From: Agrobacterium genomosp. 13 str. CFBP 6927
GTDB lineage: Bacteria > Pseudomonadota > Alphaproteobacteria > Rhizobiales > Rhizobiaceae
NCBI GenBank assembly: GCA_900012615.1
Contig: LT009757.1
Coordinates: 1,581,851 to 1,645,850 of the forward strand
Reading direction: 5' to 3'
Length of the DNA stretch: 64,000 nucleotides
Of the stretch, positions 9,021-17,376 are shown piece by piece. Position 1 is the stretch's first letter. Every line of letters begins with the position of its first letter. The position numbers were made by a program, and so were the translations under genes. The notes under the pieces were generated by a model that did no database searches, was not told the origin of the DNA, and worked only from the letters and a program-made list of their open reading frames with translations.

Positions 9021-10055
9021 TCACTTCAGGCTTGCTTCGATTTTGGTGCGCGCCTCGTCGCTCACCCAAGCATGCCAGATGTCGCCCTTTTCCTTCAGAA
9101 AGCGGTTGGCGACCGTCGCGCCGTCGGCGCCGTTGTCGACCATGTAAGCCAGCGTCTTGTTGACTTCATCGAGCGGGAACGTCGCCTTCTTGAGGACCTC
9201 GATGATTTCGGGAGCCTCCTTGGCGAAGTTGGCATTGACACCATAGGCAACTTCCATCGGAGAAAGAGCGCATGCCCCTTCGCGGTTGCTGCCGCCACCC
9301 TTGACCTGCTCCCGGCAAGCGTCGCTATATTCAGGGGCGTCCAGCCGTATGAGCTCGAATTTTCCCATGATTGCGGTCGGCGTCCAGTAATAGAACAGGA
9401 CAGGCTGACCTTGCAGATATGATGAGGTGATTGCCGAATCGAGTGCAGAGCCACTGCCTGGGCGGAAGTTCACATACAGGTCCTGAATGCCATAGTCCGT
9501 CAGCTTGATGGTCGACTCGCCTTCGCAGGTCCAGCCGAACGGGCAATTCAGGAAGCGGCCCTTGGACGGCTCCTCGGGGTCGCTGAAAATCTTGACAACT
9601 TCCGGATCCTTGAGTTGTTCAACCGATTTCAGGTCTGGAACCAGGGGTTTGATGCCGCGCTTCTCGTCGCCTTTGACAACAAAGGCGGGAACGTACCATC
9701 CCTCGCTGGCACCGACGATCGGCGCGCCGATATTCAGACCCGTTCCCTCGGAAACCGCCTTCTTCCAGACTTCGCTGCGTCCGACCCATTCCTCAGCAAA
9801 GATCTGGACGTCATTTTGCGAAACCGCTTGTTCAAGCGTTACCGAGTTTCCGGGAATGGTGTCAGTCTTGCATTCATAACCCTTGGAAAGGATCGTCTCG
9901 ATCACGCGTGTGATGAAATCACCGCTCTCCCAGGCAAGGCCTGCGAAGGTGACAGTTTTCCCGTCGCCACAATAGGATGCATGTGCCGTGCCCATTGAGC
10001 CGCCCATAAGGAGCGCGGAGGTAATAAGCGCAAGTCGCAATTTAGTATTCAACAT
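9021..10055 (-). CDS. hutX: Periplasmic substrate-binding protein, betaine/histidine type (HutX/OpuAC family)
   Basis: A 344-residue exported binding protein. A signal peptide of about 25 residues ends near AHA. It matches the OpuAC/ProX/HutX family that binds quaternary ammonium compounds in an aromatic cage. Several Trp residues lie in family-like positions (LAWESGDF, FAEEWVGRSEVW, ASEGWYVPAF, FYYWTPTAIMGKF). Extra Cys pairs (NCPFGWTCEGES and DACREQ with GACALSP) suggest disulfides. The ATG at 10055 has a GGGGAA ribosome site; an extended start further up would add a basic non-signal stretch. It follows hutF by 46 bases. The exact ligand cannot be told from sequence. Confidence 0.87.
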   Translation of the reverse strand: MLNTKLRLALITSALLMGGSMGTAHASYCGDGKTVTFAGLAWESGDFITRVIETILSKGYECKTDTIPGNSVTLEQAVSQNDVQIFAEEWVGRSEVWKKAVSEGTGLNIGAPIVGASEGWYVPAFVVKGDEKRGIKPLVPDLKSVEQLKDPEVVKIFSDPEEPSKGRFLNCPFGWTCEGESTIKLTDYGIQDLYVNFRPGSGSALDSAITSSYLQGQPVLFYYWTPTAIMGKFELIRLDAPEYSDACREQVKGGGSNREGACALSPMEVAYGVNANFAKEAPEIIEVLKKATFPLDEVNKTLAYMVDNGADGATVANRFLKEKGDIWHAWVSDEARTKIEASLK

Positions 10056-10101
10056 TGGTATTCCCCTATTTGTTTGATTACTGCACTCACATTGCGAAAA
10101 C

Positions 10102-11472
10102 TTACGTGAGCTTTCGCAAAACCTGTTGGAACGCGTGATCGATCTCCTCGTCGCGTTCATGCCTGCGATCGCGGATCACCCATTGACCGGCAACCATGAC
10201 GTCGCGCACGGTTTCGGGTCCCAGGGCGAAAAGCCAGCGGTCAAGAATCTGGTCGCCAATAGCGGTCGAGATGAAGGGAGACGACCCGTCGAGAACGACA
10301 AGATCAGCCTGTGCGCCGACACGAATGCCAACTGTCTCGACACCAGAGGCGCGGGCACCGCCAGAAAGGCTGGCGTCGAAAATCGTTCGACCGACGGATG
10401 CACCTGCGCCAGACACGAGCCTGTTTCTTTGGCGATCGCGCAGACGCTGGCCGTATTCGAGCAGTCGCAGCTCTTCTGAAACGCTGGTGGCAACGTGGCT
10501 ATCTGTGCCGATACCGACCATGCCGCCGGCTGCCAGAAAATCGGTGCCGGGAAAGATGCCGTCGCCGAGATTGGCTTCGGTCGCAGGGCAAAGGCCTGCT
10601 ACAGCTCCCGTGCGGGCCAGGCGCACTGTTTCCTCTTGCGTCATCTGTGTGGCGTGTATCGCGCACCATTGGTTATTGACCGGCATCTCGTCCAGCAACC
10701 ATTCGACAGGTCTGCGACCGCTCCAGGCGATGCAGTCATCGACTTCCTTTTGCTGTTCGGCGACATGGATGTGAAGCGGGCCTTCGCCCAGTCCGGCGTC
10801 CAGAAGGGTACGCATCTCTTCGGGTGTCGCGGCGCGCAGAGAATGTATGGCTGCCCCCAGAACGGCGCCGGCTTCATTAAACGGGCGCGTGAGCCGGTCG
10901 TGGAGGGCCAGGAACGCCTCTGTGGTGTGGATGAATGGACGCTGGCCCTCGGTGGGCTCGGCACCGCCAAATCCGCTATGGGCGTAGAAGACCGGCAGAT
11001 GCGTGAGGCCGATTCCCGTGGTTTTCGCGGCCTGAAGAATGCGAAGCGAATTCTCACCTGGATCAGAGTAGGGGATCCCGTTTTCGCTGTGGTGAAGATA
11101 ATGAAACTCCACCACGCGCCCGAAACCGCCCTTGAGAAGTTCACTATACAACTTGGTGGCAACAGTCTCGATGTCTTCGGGCGATAGCTTGGAAACGACA
11201 CGGTACATCAAAGTCCGCCACGTCCAGAAACTATCGTTTGACGATCCGGCCACCTCCGCGAGGCCGGCCATGGCGCGCTGGAACGCATGGGAGTGAAGAT
11301 TGGAAAGGGCGGGTAAAACCGGGCCAGAAGCCCTCTCTTCATTTGCAATTGGCGATGAATTGCATTCAACGGCCGTGATCTTGCCGTCGCTGTCAGTGGT
11401 TATGCGGACATTGTCGCTCCAGCCGTGCGGTAGAAGCGCGCGCTCGCAGAATATTGATTTCCACATCGCCAT
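10102..11472 (-). CDS. hutF: N-formimidoyl-L-glutamate deiminase
   Basis: A 456-residue amidohydrolase-superfamily enzyme that converts N-formimidoylglutamate to N-formylglutamate and ammonia in the two-step branch of histidine breakdown. Characteristic parts are LPALSNLHSHAFQRAMAGL (metal-binding HxH), DSFWTWRTLMYR, HIHVAEQ, the CAIHATQMT His, and GIGTDSHV with the metal Asp. Length is normal for HutF. It is the first gene of the minus-strand hut operon and is divergent from hutC. A GAGAG site precedes the ATG at 11472; a second ATG two codons on is possible. HutG would be needed next and is not in the window. Confidence 0.92.
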   Translation of the reverse strand: MAMWKSIFCERALLPHGWSDNVRITTDSDGKITAVECNSSPIANEERASGPVLPALSNLHSHAFQRAMAGLAEVAGSSNDSFWTWRTLMYRVVSKLSPEDIETVATKLYSELLKGGFGRVVEFHYLHHSENGIPYSDPGENSLRILQAAKTTGIGLTHLPVFYAHSGFGGAEPTEGQRPFIHTTEAFLALHDRLTRPFNEAGAVLGAAIHSLRAATPEEMRTLLDAGLGEGPLHIHVAEQQKEVDDCIAWSGRRPVEWLLDEMPVNNQWCAIHATQMTQEETVRLARTGAVAGLCPATEANLGDGIFPGTDFLAAGGMVGIGTDSHVATSVSEELRLLEYGQRLRDRQRNRLVSGAGASVGRTIFDASLSGGARASGVETVGIRVGAQADLVVLDGSSPFISTAIGDQILDRWLFALGPETVRDVMVAGQWVIRDRRHERDEEIDHAFQQVLRKLT

Positions 11473-11483
11473 CGTCTCTCAAG

Positions 11484-11495
11484 TTGTATATGTAA
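11484..11495. promoter_or_regulatory. Candidate HutC operator in the hutF/hutC divergent promoter
   Basis: TTGTATATGTAA is an imperfect palindrome, similar to the TGTATATACA-type sites bound by HutC-like GntR repressors. It lies 12 bases upstream of the hutF start, within the 114-base divergent region, where it could block both genes. No clear -35/-10 pair could be assigned. Confidence 0.35.
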
Positions 11496-11586
11496 GTTTG
11501 CATAATTGTAGGAGACAAGCAAGAGGAAAGGTGATAATTTTGGCCTCGAGATGATGTCGTCTATTTTTTGAGCAGGAGAACGTTTT

Positions 11587-12342
11587 TTGGTCGTTTCAAC
11601 GTTGTCTGAGATTGATAGCAGCCTGGCCCTGCCCACAGGGCGCCTGTCAGAGATCCCTCTCTATGAACGGGTGAAGGGGCAGATAAAGGCGAAGGTTGCC
11701 AATGGCGAATGGCCGCCTCACCACAGGATTCCTTCTGAAAACGAAATCGTTGATTTGCTGGGTGTAAGCAGGATGACTGCCAACCGGGCATTGCGCGAAC
11801 TCGCCACCGAAGGCGTGATCGTGCGGGTTCAGGGACGCGGTTCTTTTGTCGCTCCGCATAAAAGAAGCGCCGGAACGATGGGTGTTCGCAACATCGCCGA
11901 TGAAATCAGGGAGCGTGGCGCCAACCATCATGCTGTGCTCATTCTGGCCCAACAGGAAGTGTGTGGTCCTGATCTCGCCGGAGCTCTTGATATCGAGGTC
12001 GGTTCGCCGATATTTCACTCGATTATAGTGCATCATGAAGATGAGCTGCCAATTCAGTTAGAGGATCGCTTCGTCAATCCAAACGTGGCGCCGGATTATC
12101 TGGCACTGGATTTCAATGTATTCACGCCGAACGCCTATCTGACCGCGCTGGCGCCGATTTCCCGGAGAGAGCAGTTTATTGAAGCTGTCTCTCCGCAGCC
12201 CTGGGAGTGCAAACTTCTTGCGGTCGGGCGTAGTGAACCGTGCCTTCTGGTGCGCCGGCGAACATGGTCGGCAACGCAGGCTGTAACAGCGGTGCGCCTG
12301 CTTTACCCAGGCACGCGCTACAGGCTGGAGACGCAAGAGTGA
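11587..12342 (+). CDS. hutC: HutC-like GntR family repressor
   Basis: A 251-residue regulator. An N-terminal GntR winged HTH (about 22-88; IPSENEIVDLLGVSRMTANRAL then GRGSFVAPHK) is followed by a UTRA ligand domain (about 105-245). The stretch VNPNVAPDYLALDF followed by TPNAYL is typical of HutC, whose ligand in other bacteria is urocanate. The start is a TTG with AGGAGA 7 bases upstream; the next in-frame ATG is inside the HTH. It faces the hutF operon across 114 bases, the usual place for its repressor. Because urocanate would be a product in either route, HutC control fits both histidine and histidine-betaine catabolism. Confidence 0.87.
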   Translation: MVVSTLSEIDSSLALPTGRLSEIPLYERVKGQIKAKVANGEWPPHHRIPSENEIVDLLGVSRMTANRALRELATEGVIVRVQGRGSFVAPHKRSAGTMGVRNIADEIRERGANHHAVLILAQQEVCGPDLAGALDIEVGSPIFHSIIVHHEDELPIQLEDRFVNPNVAPDYLALDFNVFTPNAYLTALAPISRREQFIEAVSPQPWECKLLAVGRSEPCLLVRRRTWSATQAVTAVRLLYPGTRYRLETQE

Positions 12343-12483
12343 TCCGGATGCCTGATTGCAGCGATGGTACTCCTGTGGCGGAAAGGCTGAATCCAGTGCC
12401 CGGGAGGTTTGATCTGCGCCAATGCAGGATCCCACGGTTACATTCGATCTTAGAGAAATAACGATAGTTACGCGGACAGATTG

Positions 12484-13364
12484 ATGGCACGCCGACATTT
12501 GCCGCCTCTGATGACACTACGCGCATTCGAGGCTGCGGCACGACTGGAAAACTTCAAGCATGCGGCTGAAGAACTCAATGTGACCCAATCGGCCATCAGC
12601 CACCAGATCGCTTCGCTTGAACGCGATCTGGGCGGGCTGTTGTTTGACCGGATGCCTGGCAGGGTTGTCCTTAACGAAAAGGGGCGCCACTATTTCCTTG
12701 CGGTGAAGGACGCGATTGATCGAATTGCGAGCGCGACGGACGCGATTCGATGCATCGAGCCGCGAATGGAACTGACGATTCAGGTCTATGTTACCGTCGC
12801 GGTGCGCTGGCTTATTCCCCGCCTTCAGGCATTCAAGGCGCAGGCGCCTGCCACGCATGTCAGTCTTAACGCCGGTCTTCTCGATTGGGATTTCAATCCT
12901 GATCATGCCGATGTCGGCCTCGTTTATGTGCCCAAGGCCAAAAAATCAACGTCTTCTATCAACCTTGGCGTCAAGAAAGGCTTGTTTCCGTCTGCTGCCC
13001 GGCGATGGCGACGCGGATGAAAACGGCAGATGATATTCGCCATGCCACTTTTCTTTCGATCGACGGCACTCAGGACGATGTGTCTTCGTGGACGCACAAT
13101 AATGGGTGGTTTGACGGGATGCAGGGCAAGATCTTGCATTTCGATAGTTACCTGTTGGCAATCGAGGCCGCGGTCAACGGCCAGGGAATTGCGATTGTCC
13201 CGGAATTTCTTGTTGAGAATGACATTCGGCAACAGCGCCTTGTCATGACGAATACCCATTCCAGCGTTCAGCCCGGGCAATGGTTCATAGCCTGCCTCAA
13301 GGCGCGTAAAGATGAGCCGGCAATCAAACAGTTCTCAACATGGCTTGTCGGTCTTGAGAAGTGA
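12484..13364 (+). pseudogene. LysR family regulator (GcvA-like), interrupted by a frameshift
   Basis: The first part has a clear LysR HTH (LMTLRAFEAAARLENFKHAA, then VTQSAISHQI) and the beginning of the effector domain up to DHADVGLVYVPKAK. Reading then continues in another frame: INVFYQPWRQERLVSVC, the DDVSSW region and VNGQGIAIVPEFLVENDI, ending at 13364. The break lies in a run of six A at 12940-12945; one more A would restore a single protein of about 294 residues. The frame as given stops at 13020. The intact form would resemble GcvA-type activators. It lies between hutC and the secreted lyase gene, convergent to the latter. It may be a true pseudogene or a sequencing error. Confidence 0.85.
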
Positions 13365-13370
13365 AGGAGC

Positions 13371-13393
13371 GGCCCCAGCAGCTGGCTGGGGCC
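13371..13393. terminator. Bidirectional hairpin between lysR and the secreted lyase gene
   Basis: GGCCCCAGC at 13371-13379 and GCTGGGGCC at 13385-13393 form a perfect 9-bp stem with a 5-base loop, 6 bases after the lysR stop and 20 bases before the convergent lyase stop. There is no long T-run on either side, so termination efficiency is uncertain. Confidence 0.55.
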
Positions 13394-13413
13394 ATGGCCA
13401 GGCCGACCTCACC

Positions 13414-15045
13414 TTACCGAAATGCCTTCAGGAATTCGGTGCCGGCCGCAATGTCGGGCGTCATTGACCGATCAGCATTCAGGAATGGTATCGTTTCGCG
13501 AACTTTGTCGTGAAAACGTTTTGTCGTTTCGGAGAGCTTGCGTGCCGGTTGTTCCTGTAGCCGAAGGTCGGCGGCCTGCGCCGCATGCAGGAGTTCCATC
13601 GCCAGGATCGAAAAATTGTCGTCAATTTGCTGGCGGACCCTTTCAACCACAAAGGGGGCATTTGTTCCAACATCCTCGACCCCACCCGCAATTGGGCGGG
13701 AATCAAAGGATGTAGGCTGTGCGAGAGCACGCGCCTCTGTGGCCAGCGCCATCAACGGCGCTTCAACAACCAGGAACGCGTGGTGCGTGTTCTCGGTCCC
13801 CAGATATCTCGGCAGTTTGGTATGAACCGGATTGTTGAGTTTCAATACCCGTTCGGACGAGGCCGTGGCGTTATGGGCCAGCACGACGGCCATTTCTTCG
13901 AAGGATATAACCCATGTAAGAGGCTCGAAATTCGCCGTGGGCAAAACAGCGCCCCCTTTCACATATCCCCGCGTCGCTTGGTACAAATCGGACTTCGGCG
14001 TCACGTTGACGGCCACTCCCGGGTTGTCATCGGAAGAATTGATTTGGATATGCAATAGAGCTTTGGTTCTCTGAATGCTGTCGGTAAAGCTGCCAAGAAG
14101 ATAGGGTGCCGTCCGGTAGCTTAGTGGATCCTGAAGAATTCGCTTCTCATCTTTCTCCCACAGATAGCTCCCTTTGAGAATGGATCGAAGGTCGCTGGCT
14201 GAGCGCACATAACTTGGGAAAGGCCTCAGTGCCGTGACGTCTTCAAGAAGGGGAGAGACGTTGCCATTCAGGCCTTCGAGGCTTAGCGCGTAAACGAGTT
14301 GCGAGACCCGCAACAGCTGCTCTGCGTCGTGTACTGCAAAAGCGCCAAGTGCCGCCGCGTAAGCATTCGAGCTCAGAATGGCCAGGCCATCTTTTCCAAA
14401 TGGCTTCAGAGGTTCGATGCCTGCCTTGGAAAAGGCTTCGGACGCTGGTTGCCGCTGCCCCTGATAAATTACGTCCCCTTCACCCAGCATCGCAAGCCCG
14501 ATATGGCTAAGCAATGTCATATCCGCCTGGCCAACGGAGCCTCTTGACGGCATGATGGGAGTGATCCCCTTGTTCAGAAAAGACACCAAAATTTCCGCAA
14601 CATGGGGCTGTACACCCGGTCCGCCGGTAAGAATGTTGTTCAGTCGCACAGCCATCGCTGCACGAACGATCCTGGGCTCGGCATCAGGTCCGACGCCAAC
14701 GGAATGCGCGCGCAAAAGACCTTCATTGAACTCGCGCGATGCTTCCATTAATTCGGGTGTCAGCTCCCCTGAAGCATCGACCATCTTGCGGTCTTTATTC
14801 CAGCCGACCCCTACTGTCAGGCCGTATATTTCTTGTCCTTCTTTCGCCGCCTGGAGTAAAACCGCATAGGACTGGGCAACGCGCTGGAGGTCATCTGGAG
14901 ATACCTTCACCTCTTCACCGTCGGCGATCCGCACAATCATTTCAGGCGTCGTATCGTGCCCGGTAAGATTGATCTCCGCATGCGCCACGTTTGCGAGCAG
15001 AAATGAGATGCTGGCTACTTTCAATAAAATAGTGGATTTGAACAT
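13414..15045 (-). CDS. Secreted aromatic-lyase-family protein without MIO motif
   Basis: A 543-residue protein. Residues 1-23 form a signal peptide (hydrophobic core, cut after AHA), so it should act in the periplasm, unlike cytosolic ammonia-lyases. The body follows the HAL/PAL fold: IYGLTVGVG with Tyr74, AHSVGVGP, and PIMPSRGSVG. Where Ala-Ser-Gly should follow GSVG (169-172) the sequence is Gln-Ala, one residue shorter. QDPYSLR is QDPLSYR (Leu308), and NGTQ is SSNA (225-228). No MIO cofactor can form. The ATG at 15045 has GGAGAG 4 bases upstream. A role as periplasmic trimethylamine-releasing lyase (ergothionase-like) is possible; the substrate is not proven. Confidence 0.78.
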   Translation of the reverse strand: MFKSTILLKVASISFLLANVAHAEINLTGHDTTPEMIVRIADGEEVKVSPDDLQRVAQSYAVLLQAAKEGQEIYGLTVGVGWNKDRKMVDASGELTPELMEASREFNEGLLRAHSVGVGPDAEPRIVRAAMAVRLNNILTGGPGVQPHVAEILVSFLNKGITPIMPSRGSVGQADMTLLSHIGLAMLGEGDVIYQGQRQPASEAFSKAGIEPLKPFGKDGLAILSSNAYAAALGAFAVHDAEQLLRVSQLVYALSLEGLNGNVSPLLEDVTALRPFPSYVRSASDLRSILKGSYLWEKDEKRILQDPLSYRTAPYLLGSFTDSIQRTKALLHIQINSSDDNPGVAVNVTPKSDLYQATRGYVKGGAVLPTANFEPLTWVISFEEMAVVLAHNATASSERVLKLNNPVHTKLPRYLGTENTHHAFLVVEAPLMALATEARALAQPTSFDSRPIAGGVEDVGTNAPFVVERVRQQIDDNFSILAMELLHAAQAADLRLQEQPARKLSETTKRFHDKVRETIPFLNADRSMTPDIAAGTEFLKAFR

Positions 15046-15112
15046 GAGGCTCTCCGTCACATAATATGCGGCGAGTATCGATGAACGCGCAGATATCGCA
15101 AATGATCGCTGC

Positions 15113-15766
15113 TCATGCCAGATGAATACTATTCACGCTTTTCTTCCCGAGCATGCGTGAGAAAATCCCGGACTTTTCCCGAGCATCACCATCCGTGAAA
15201 AGAGCTGCGCCAACCACCGCCAGATCGACGCCCAGCCGGTCGAGTCTCTCGAAGTGTTCGGGAACGATCTTTCCGTCAACGATGGTGTAAAGCCCGGTCG
15301 GGCGCTGTGCGAGACGTTCGAACGCCCTGTCGTCGAAGGAGCCGCCGCCGGCCGGTGCCGTCAAAAGAAGGCAGCCATCCGCGTGCTCCGCGACCTTTTC
15401 GAGCTCCGATAGGGGTGTTGTATGTCTCAGCGCCGCGAATGCGCCGGAACCGTTTGCTCTTGCTATACGGGAGAGTTCCACGAAGTCTTCTTCGGCTTCG
15501 AGATGTATCGCAATCGACCTGACACCCAGCTCGGAAAAGCGGATGACGGCATCTCTCGGGCGCGCCACCATAAGGTGAACATCCAGCGGTTTGGATGCGC
15601 ATTCGCTGAGATTGCGGATGACCCTTGCGGTCAAACCATATTCCGGCGCGAAGACGCCATCCATCACGTCGAGATGCAGGGATTCGACGTTCGGCAGCAC
15701 CGCTTCGATGTCTTCCGCCAAGCGGAATGGATCGGCGGCGTAGACGGAGGCTGATAGCGCGGTCAT
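15113..15766 (-). CDS. Ribulose-phosphate 3-epimerase-like protein (possible hexulose-phosphate epimerase)
   Basis: A 217-residue TIM-barrel protein of the Rpe family. It has SLHLDVMDGVFAPEYG with the catalytic Asp and His, LDVHLMVARP, IAIHLEAEEDF, and IVDGKI with the second catalytic Asp. The phosphate loop region is TAPAGGGSFD rather than the usual NPGFGGQ, so it is a divergent member. The family includes Rpe and D-allulose-6-phosphate 3-epimerase (AlsE). It starts at 15766 with an ATGA overlap with the ABC ATPase stop and is the last gene of the sugar operon. Its presence beside an FGGY kinase and an SIS protein suggests epimerisation of a ketose phosphate made in this pathway. Confidence 0.75.
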   Translation of the reverse strand: MTALSASVYAADPFRLAEDIEAVLPNVESLHLDVMDGVFAPEYGLTARVIRNLSECASKPLDVHLMVARPRDAVIRFSELGVRSIAIHLEAEEDFVELSRIARANGSGAFAALRHTTPLSELEKVAEHADGCLLLTAPAGGGSFDDRAFERLAQRPTGLYTIVDGKIVPEHFERLDRLGVDLAVVGAALFTDGDAREKSGIFSRMLGKKSVNSIHLA

Positions 15767-17253
15767 GCCGCGGGCGCCCATGCGGCTTCGCGAAGCTTGC
15801 CCAGCGACCATTCTTCCACCGGCTTCGGCGCGGTTGTGCAGAAGCCGTGCTGGAAGATCGCGATGCGGTCGCAGATTTCCACCAGCTCCTCTTCTTCCGA
15901 GGAGACGACGACGATGCAGCGGCCTTCATCGGCCAGACGCCGGATGATGTCGTAGATGTCCGATTTCGCGCCTATGTCGACGCCCTTGGTCGGTTCGTCG
16001 AGAAGGATGAGATCGGCGTTCTGTTCGATGATGCGGCCGAGCAGCACCTTTTGCTGATTGCCGCCCGAAAGCGATTTGGTTGGAGCGTCGAGCCGCCCGC
16101 GTGTGCCGATCGAGGAAAGCGTTTTCTGCGCCGAGGCCCTTGCGGCGTTGAGGTCAACGATCCCGTTGTTGCGGTAGCGCGTCAGCGTCGAGAGAACGAC
16201 GTTCTGGAACGAGGACATGAGGGGGATGAAGCCATCCTGCTTTCGCTCTTCCGTCAGGAAGGCGATACCGTGCTGGATGGCGAGCTTGGGGCTTGATGGG
16301 GTATAGCGTTTTCCGGAGATTTCCACCGTACCGGATGATATGGGTTCCATGCCATAAAGTGTGCGCAGGAAACGGGTGCGGCCGGAACCGATAAGACCGT
16401 AAAGGCCGAGAACTTCCCCGCGCCGCGCCACGATATCGGCACCCTTCAGCCTCTTGCCAGCCAGTCCCTCAACCTTGAGGAATATTTCGCCTGCAGCCCG
16501 CGCCTCGCGCCGGCTGGCAACATGCTTGCCATGGGCGTCGCCGACGATGGCGTCGACGATCGCCTGCTTGCTGACGTCCTGACCGGCCGCATGGTAAACG
16601 ACGCGCCCGCCCGACAGCACGGTCGCTTCGTCGCAGACCGCCAGAACCTCATCGAGCTTGTGGGAGACCAGCACGACGCCGATATTACGTTCCAGCGCGA
16701 TGCGGCGGACATGGGCCAACAGTTCCGTGGACTGATTGCCGTCGAGTGCGGTGGTCGGTTCATCGAGGAAGAGATAACGGACCTTGCCTTCGAGGTTGGC
16801 GATCACTTCGAGGAGCTGTTTCTCCGGATGGGAAAGCCCTTTTACGGTCCGCGTCACGTCGACATGCAGGCCATAGCCCGCGAGCAGGGTCTTGCAATAG
16901 GCGTTCATTTCGGCGGTTTTCTTCAGGCCATGCAGCGTCACTTCCCTGCCGAGGAAGAGATTTTCCGCAACCGTGAGGTTCGGGATGAGACGCAGTTCCT
17001 GATAAACGCAGCCAATGCCCTTGCCGAGCGCCTCTCTGGGCGAGGTGAGGGTGACGGTTTCGCCGTCGACGCTGAGCGTGCCATTGTCCTGCGGCTGGGC
17101 GCCGGCGAGGATTTTCAGCAAGGTCGATTTGCCCGCGCCATTGTGGCCGAAGAGACCATGGATCGTTCCCGGCTTCACTTCGAAGCCGATGCCATGCAGG
17201 ACCCCGACGCTGCCGAAGGACTTGGTGATGCCTGTCGCCTTATAGCTCGACAT
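15763..17253 (-). CDS. Sugar ABC transporter ATPase, double domain (RbsA/MglA type)
   Basis: A 496-residue protein with two ATPase domains, as in ribose, galactose and allose importers. Domain 1 (about 1-240): Walker A GHNGAGKST and Walker B YLFLDEPTTALD. Domain 2 (about 250-496): degenerate Walker A GLIGSGRTR, signature LSGGNQQKV and Walker B LILLDEPTKGVD. An imperfect site in one domain is normal for this family. The ATG at 17253 has GAGG 8 bases upstream. It follows the binding-protein gene after a strong stem-loop and overlaps the epimerase gene by 4 bases. Substrate is a sugar or polyol, not determinable here. Confidence 0.9.
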   Translation of the reverse strand: MSSYKATGITKSFGSVGVLHGIGFEVKPGTIHGLFGHNGAGKSTLLKILAGAQPQDNGTLSVDGETVTLTSPREALGKGIGCVYQELRLIPNLTVAENLFLGREVTLHGLKKTAEMNAYCKTLLAGYGLHVDVTRTVKGLSHPEKQLLEVIANLEGKVRYLFLDEPTTALDGNQSTELLAHVRRIALERNIGVVLVSHKLDEVLAVCDEATVLSGGRVVYHAAGQDVSKQAIVDAIVGDAHGKHVASRREARAAGEIFLKVEGLAGKRLKGADIVARRGEVLGLYGLIGSGRTRFLRTLYGMEPISSGTVEISGKRYTPSSPKLAIQHGIAFLTEERKQDGFIPLMSSFQNVVLSTLTRYRNNGIVDLNAARASAQKTLSSIGTRGRLDAPTKSLSGGNQQKVLLGRIIEQNADLILLDEPTKGVDIGAKSDIYDIIRRLADEGRCIVVVSSEEEELVEICDRIAIFQHGFCTTAPKPVEEWSLGKLREAAWAPAA

Positions 17254-17284
17254 ATCGCGTACCTCACATCTACTGACCGGAAGT

Positions 17285-17310
17285 CGGGCGCGCGAATTTC
17301 CGCGCGCCCG
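17285..17310 (-). terminator. Intercistronic stem-loop between sugar-binding protein and ATPase genes
   Basis: CGGGCGCGCG at 17285-17294 and CGCGCGCCCG at 17301-17310 form a perfect 10-bp stem around a 6-base loop, 31 bases before the ATPase start. No T-tract follows. It probably stabilises the upstream binding-protein mRNA or attenuates read-through. Confidence 0.6.
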
Positions 17311-17376
17311 GACAGTCTTGGAGCCTTGTCGCATTTCCGGACGGAAAACGGCGCTCCACTTCTCCTGGCAATGCCC

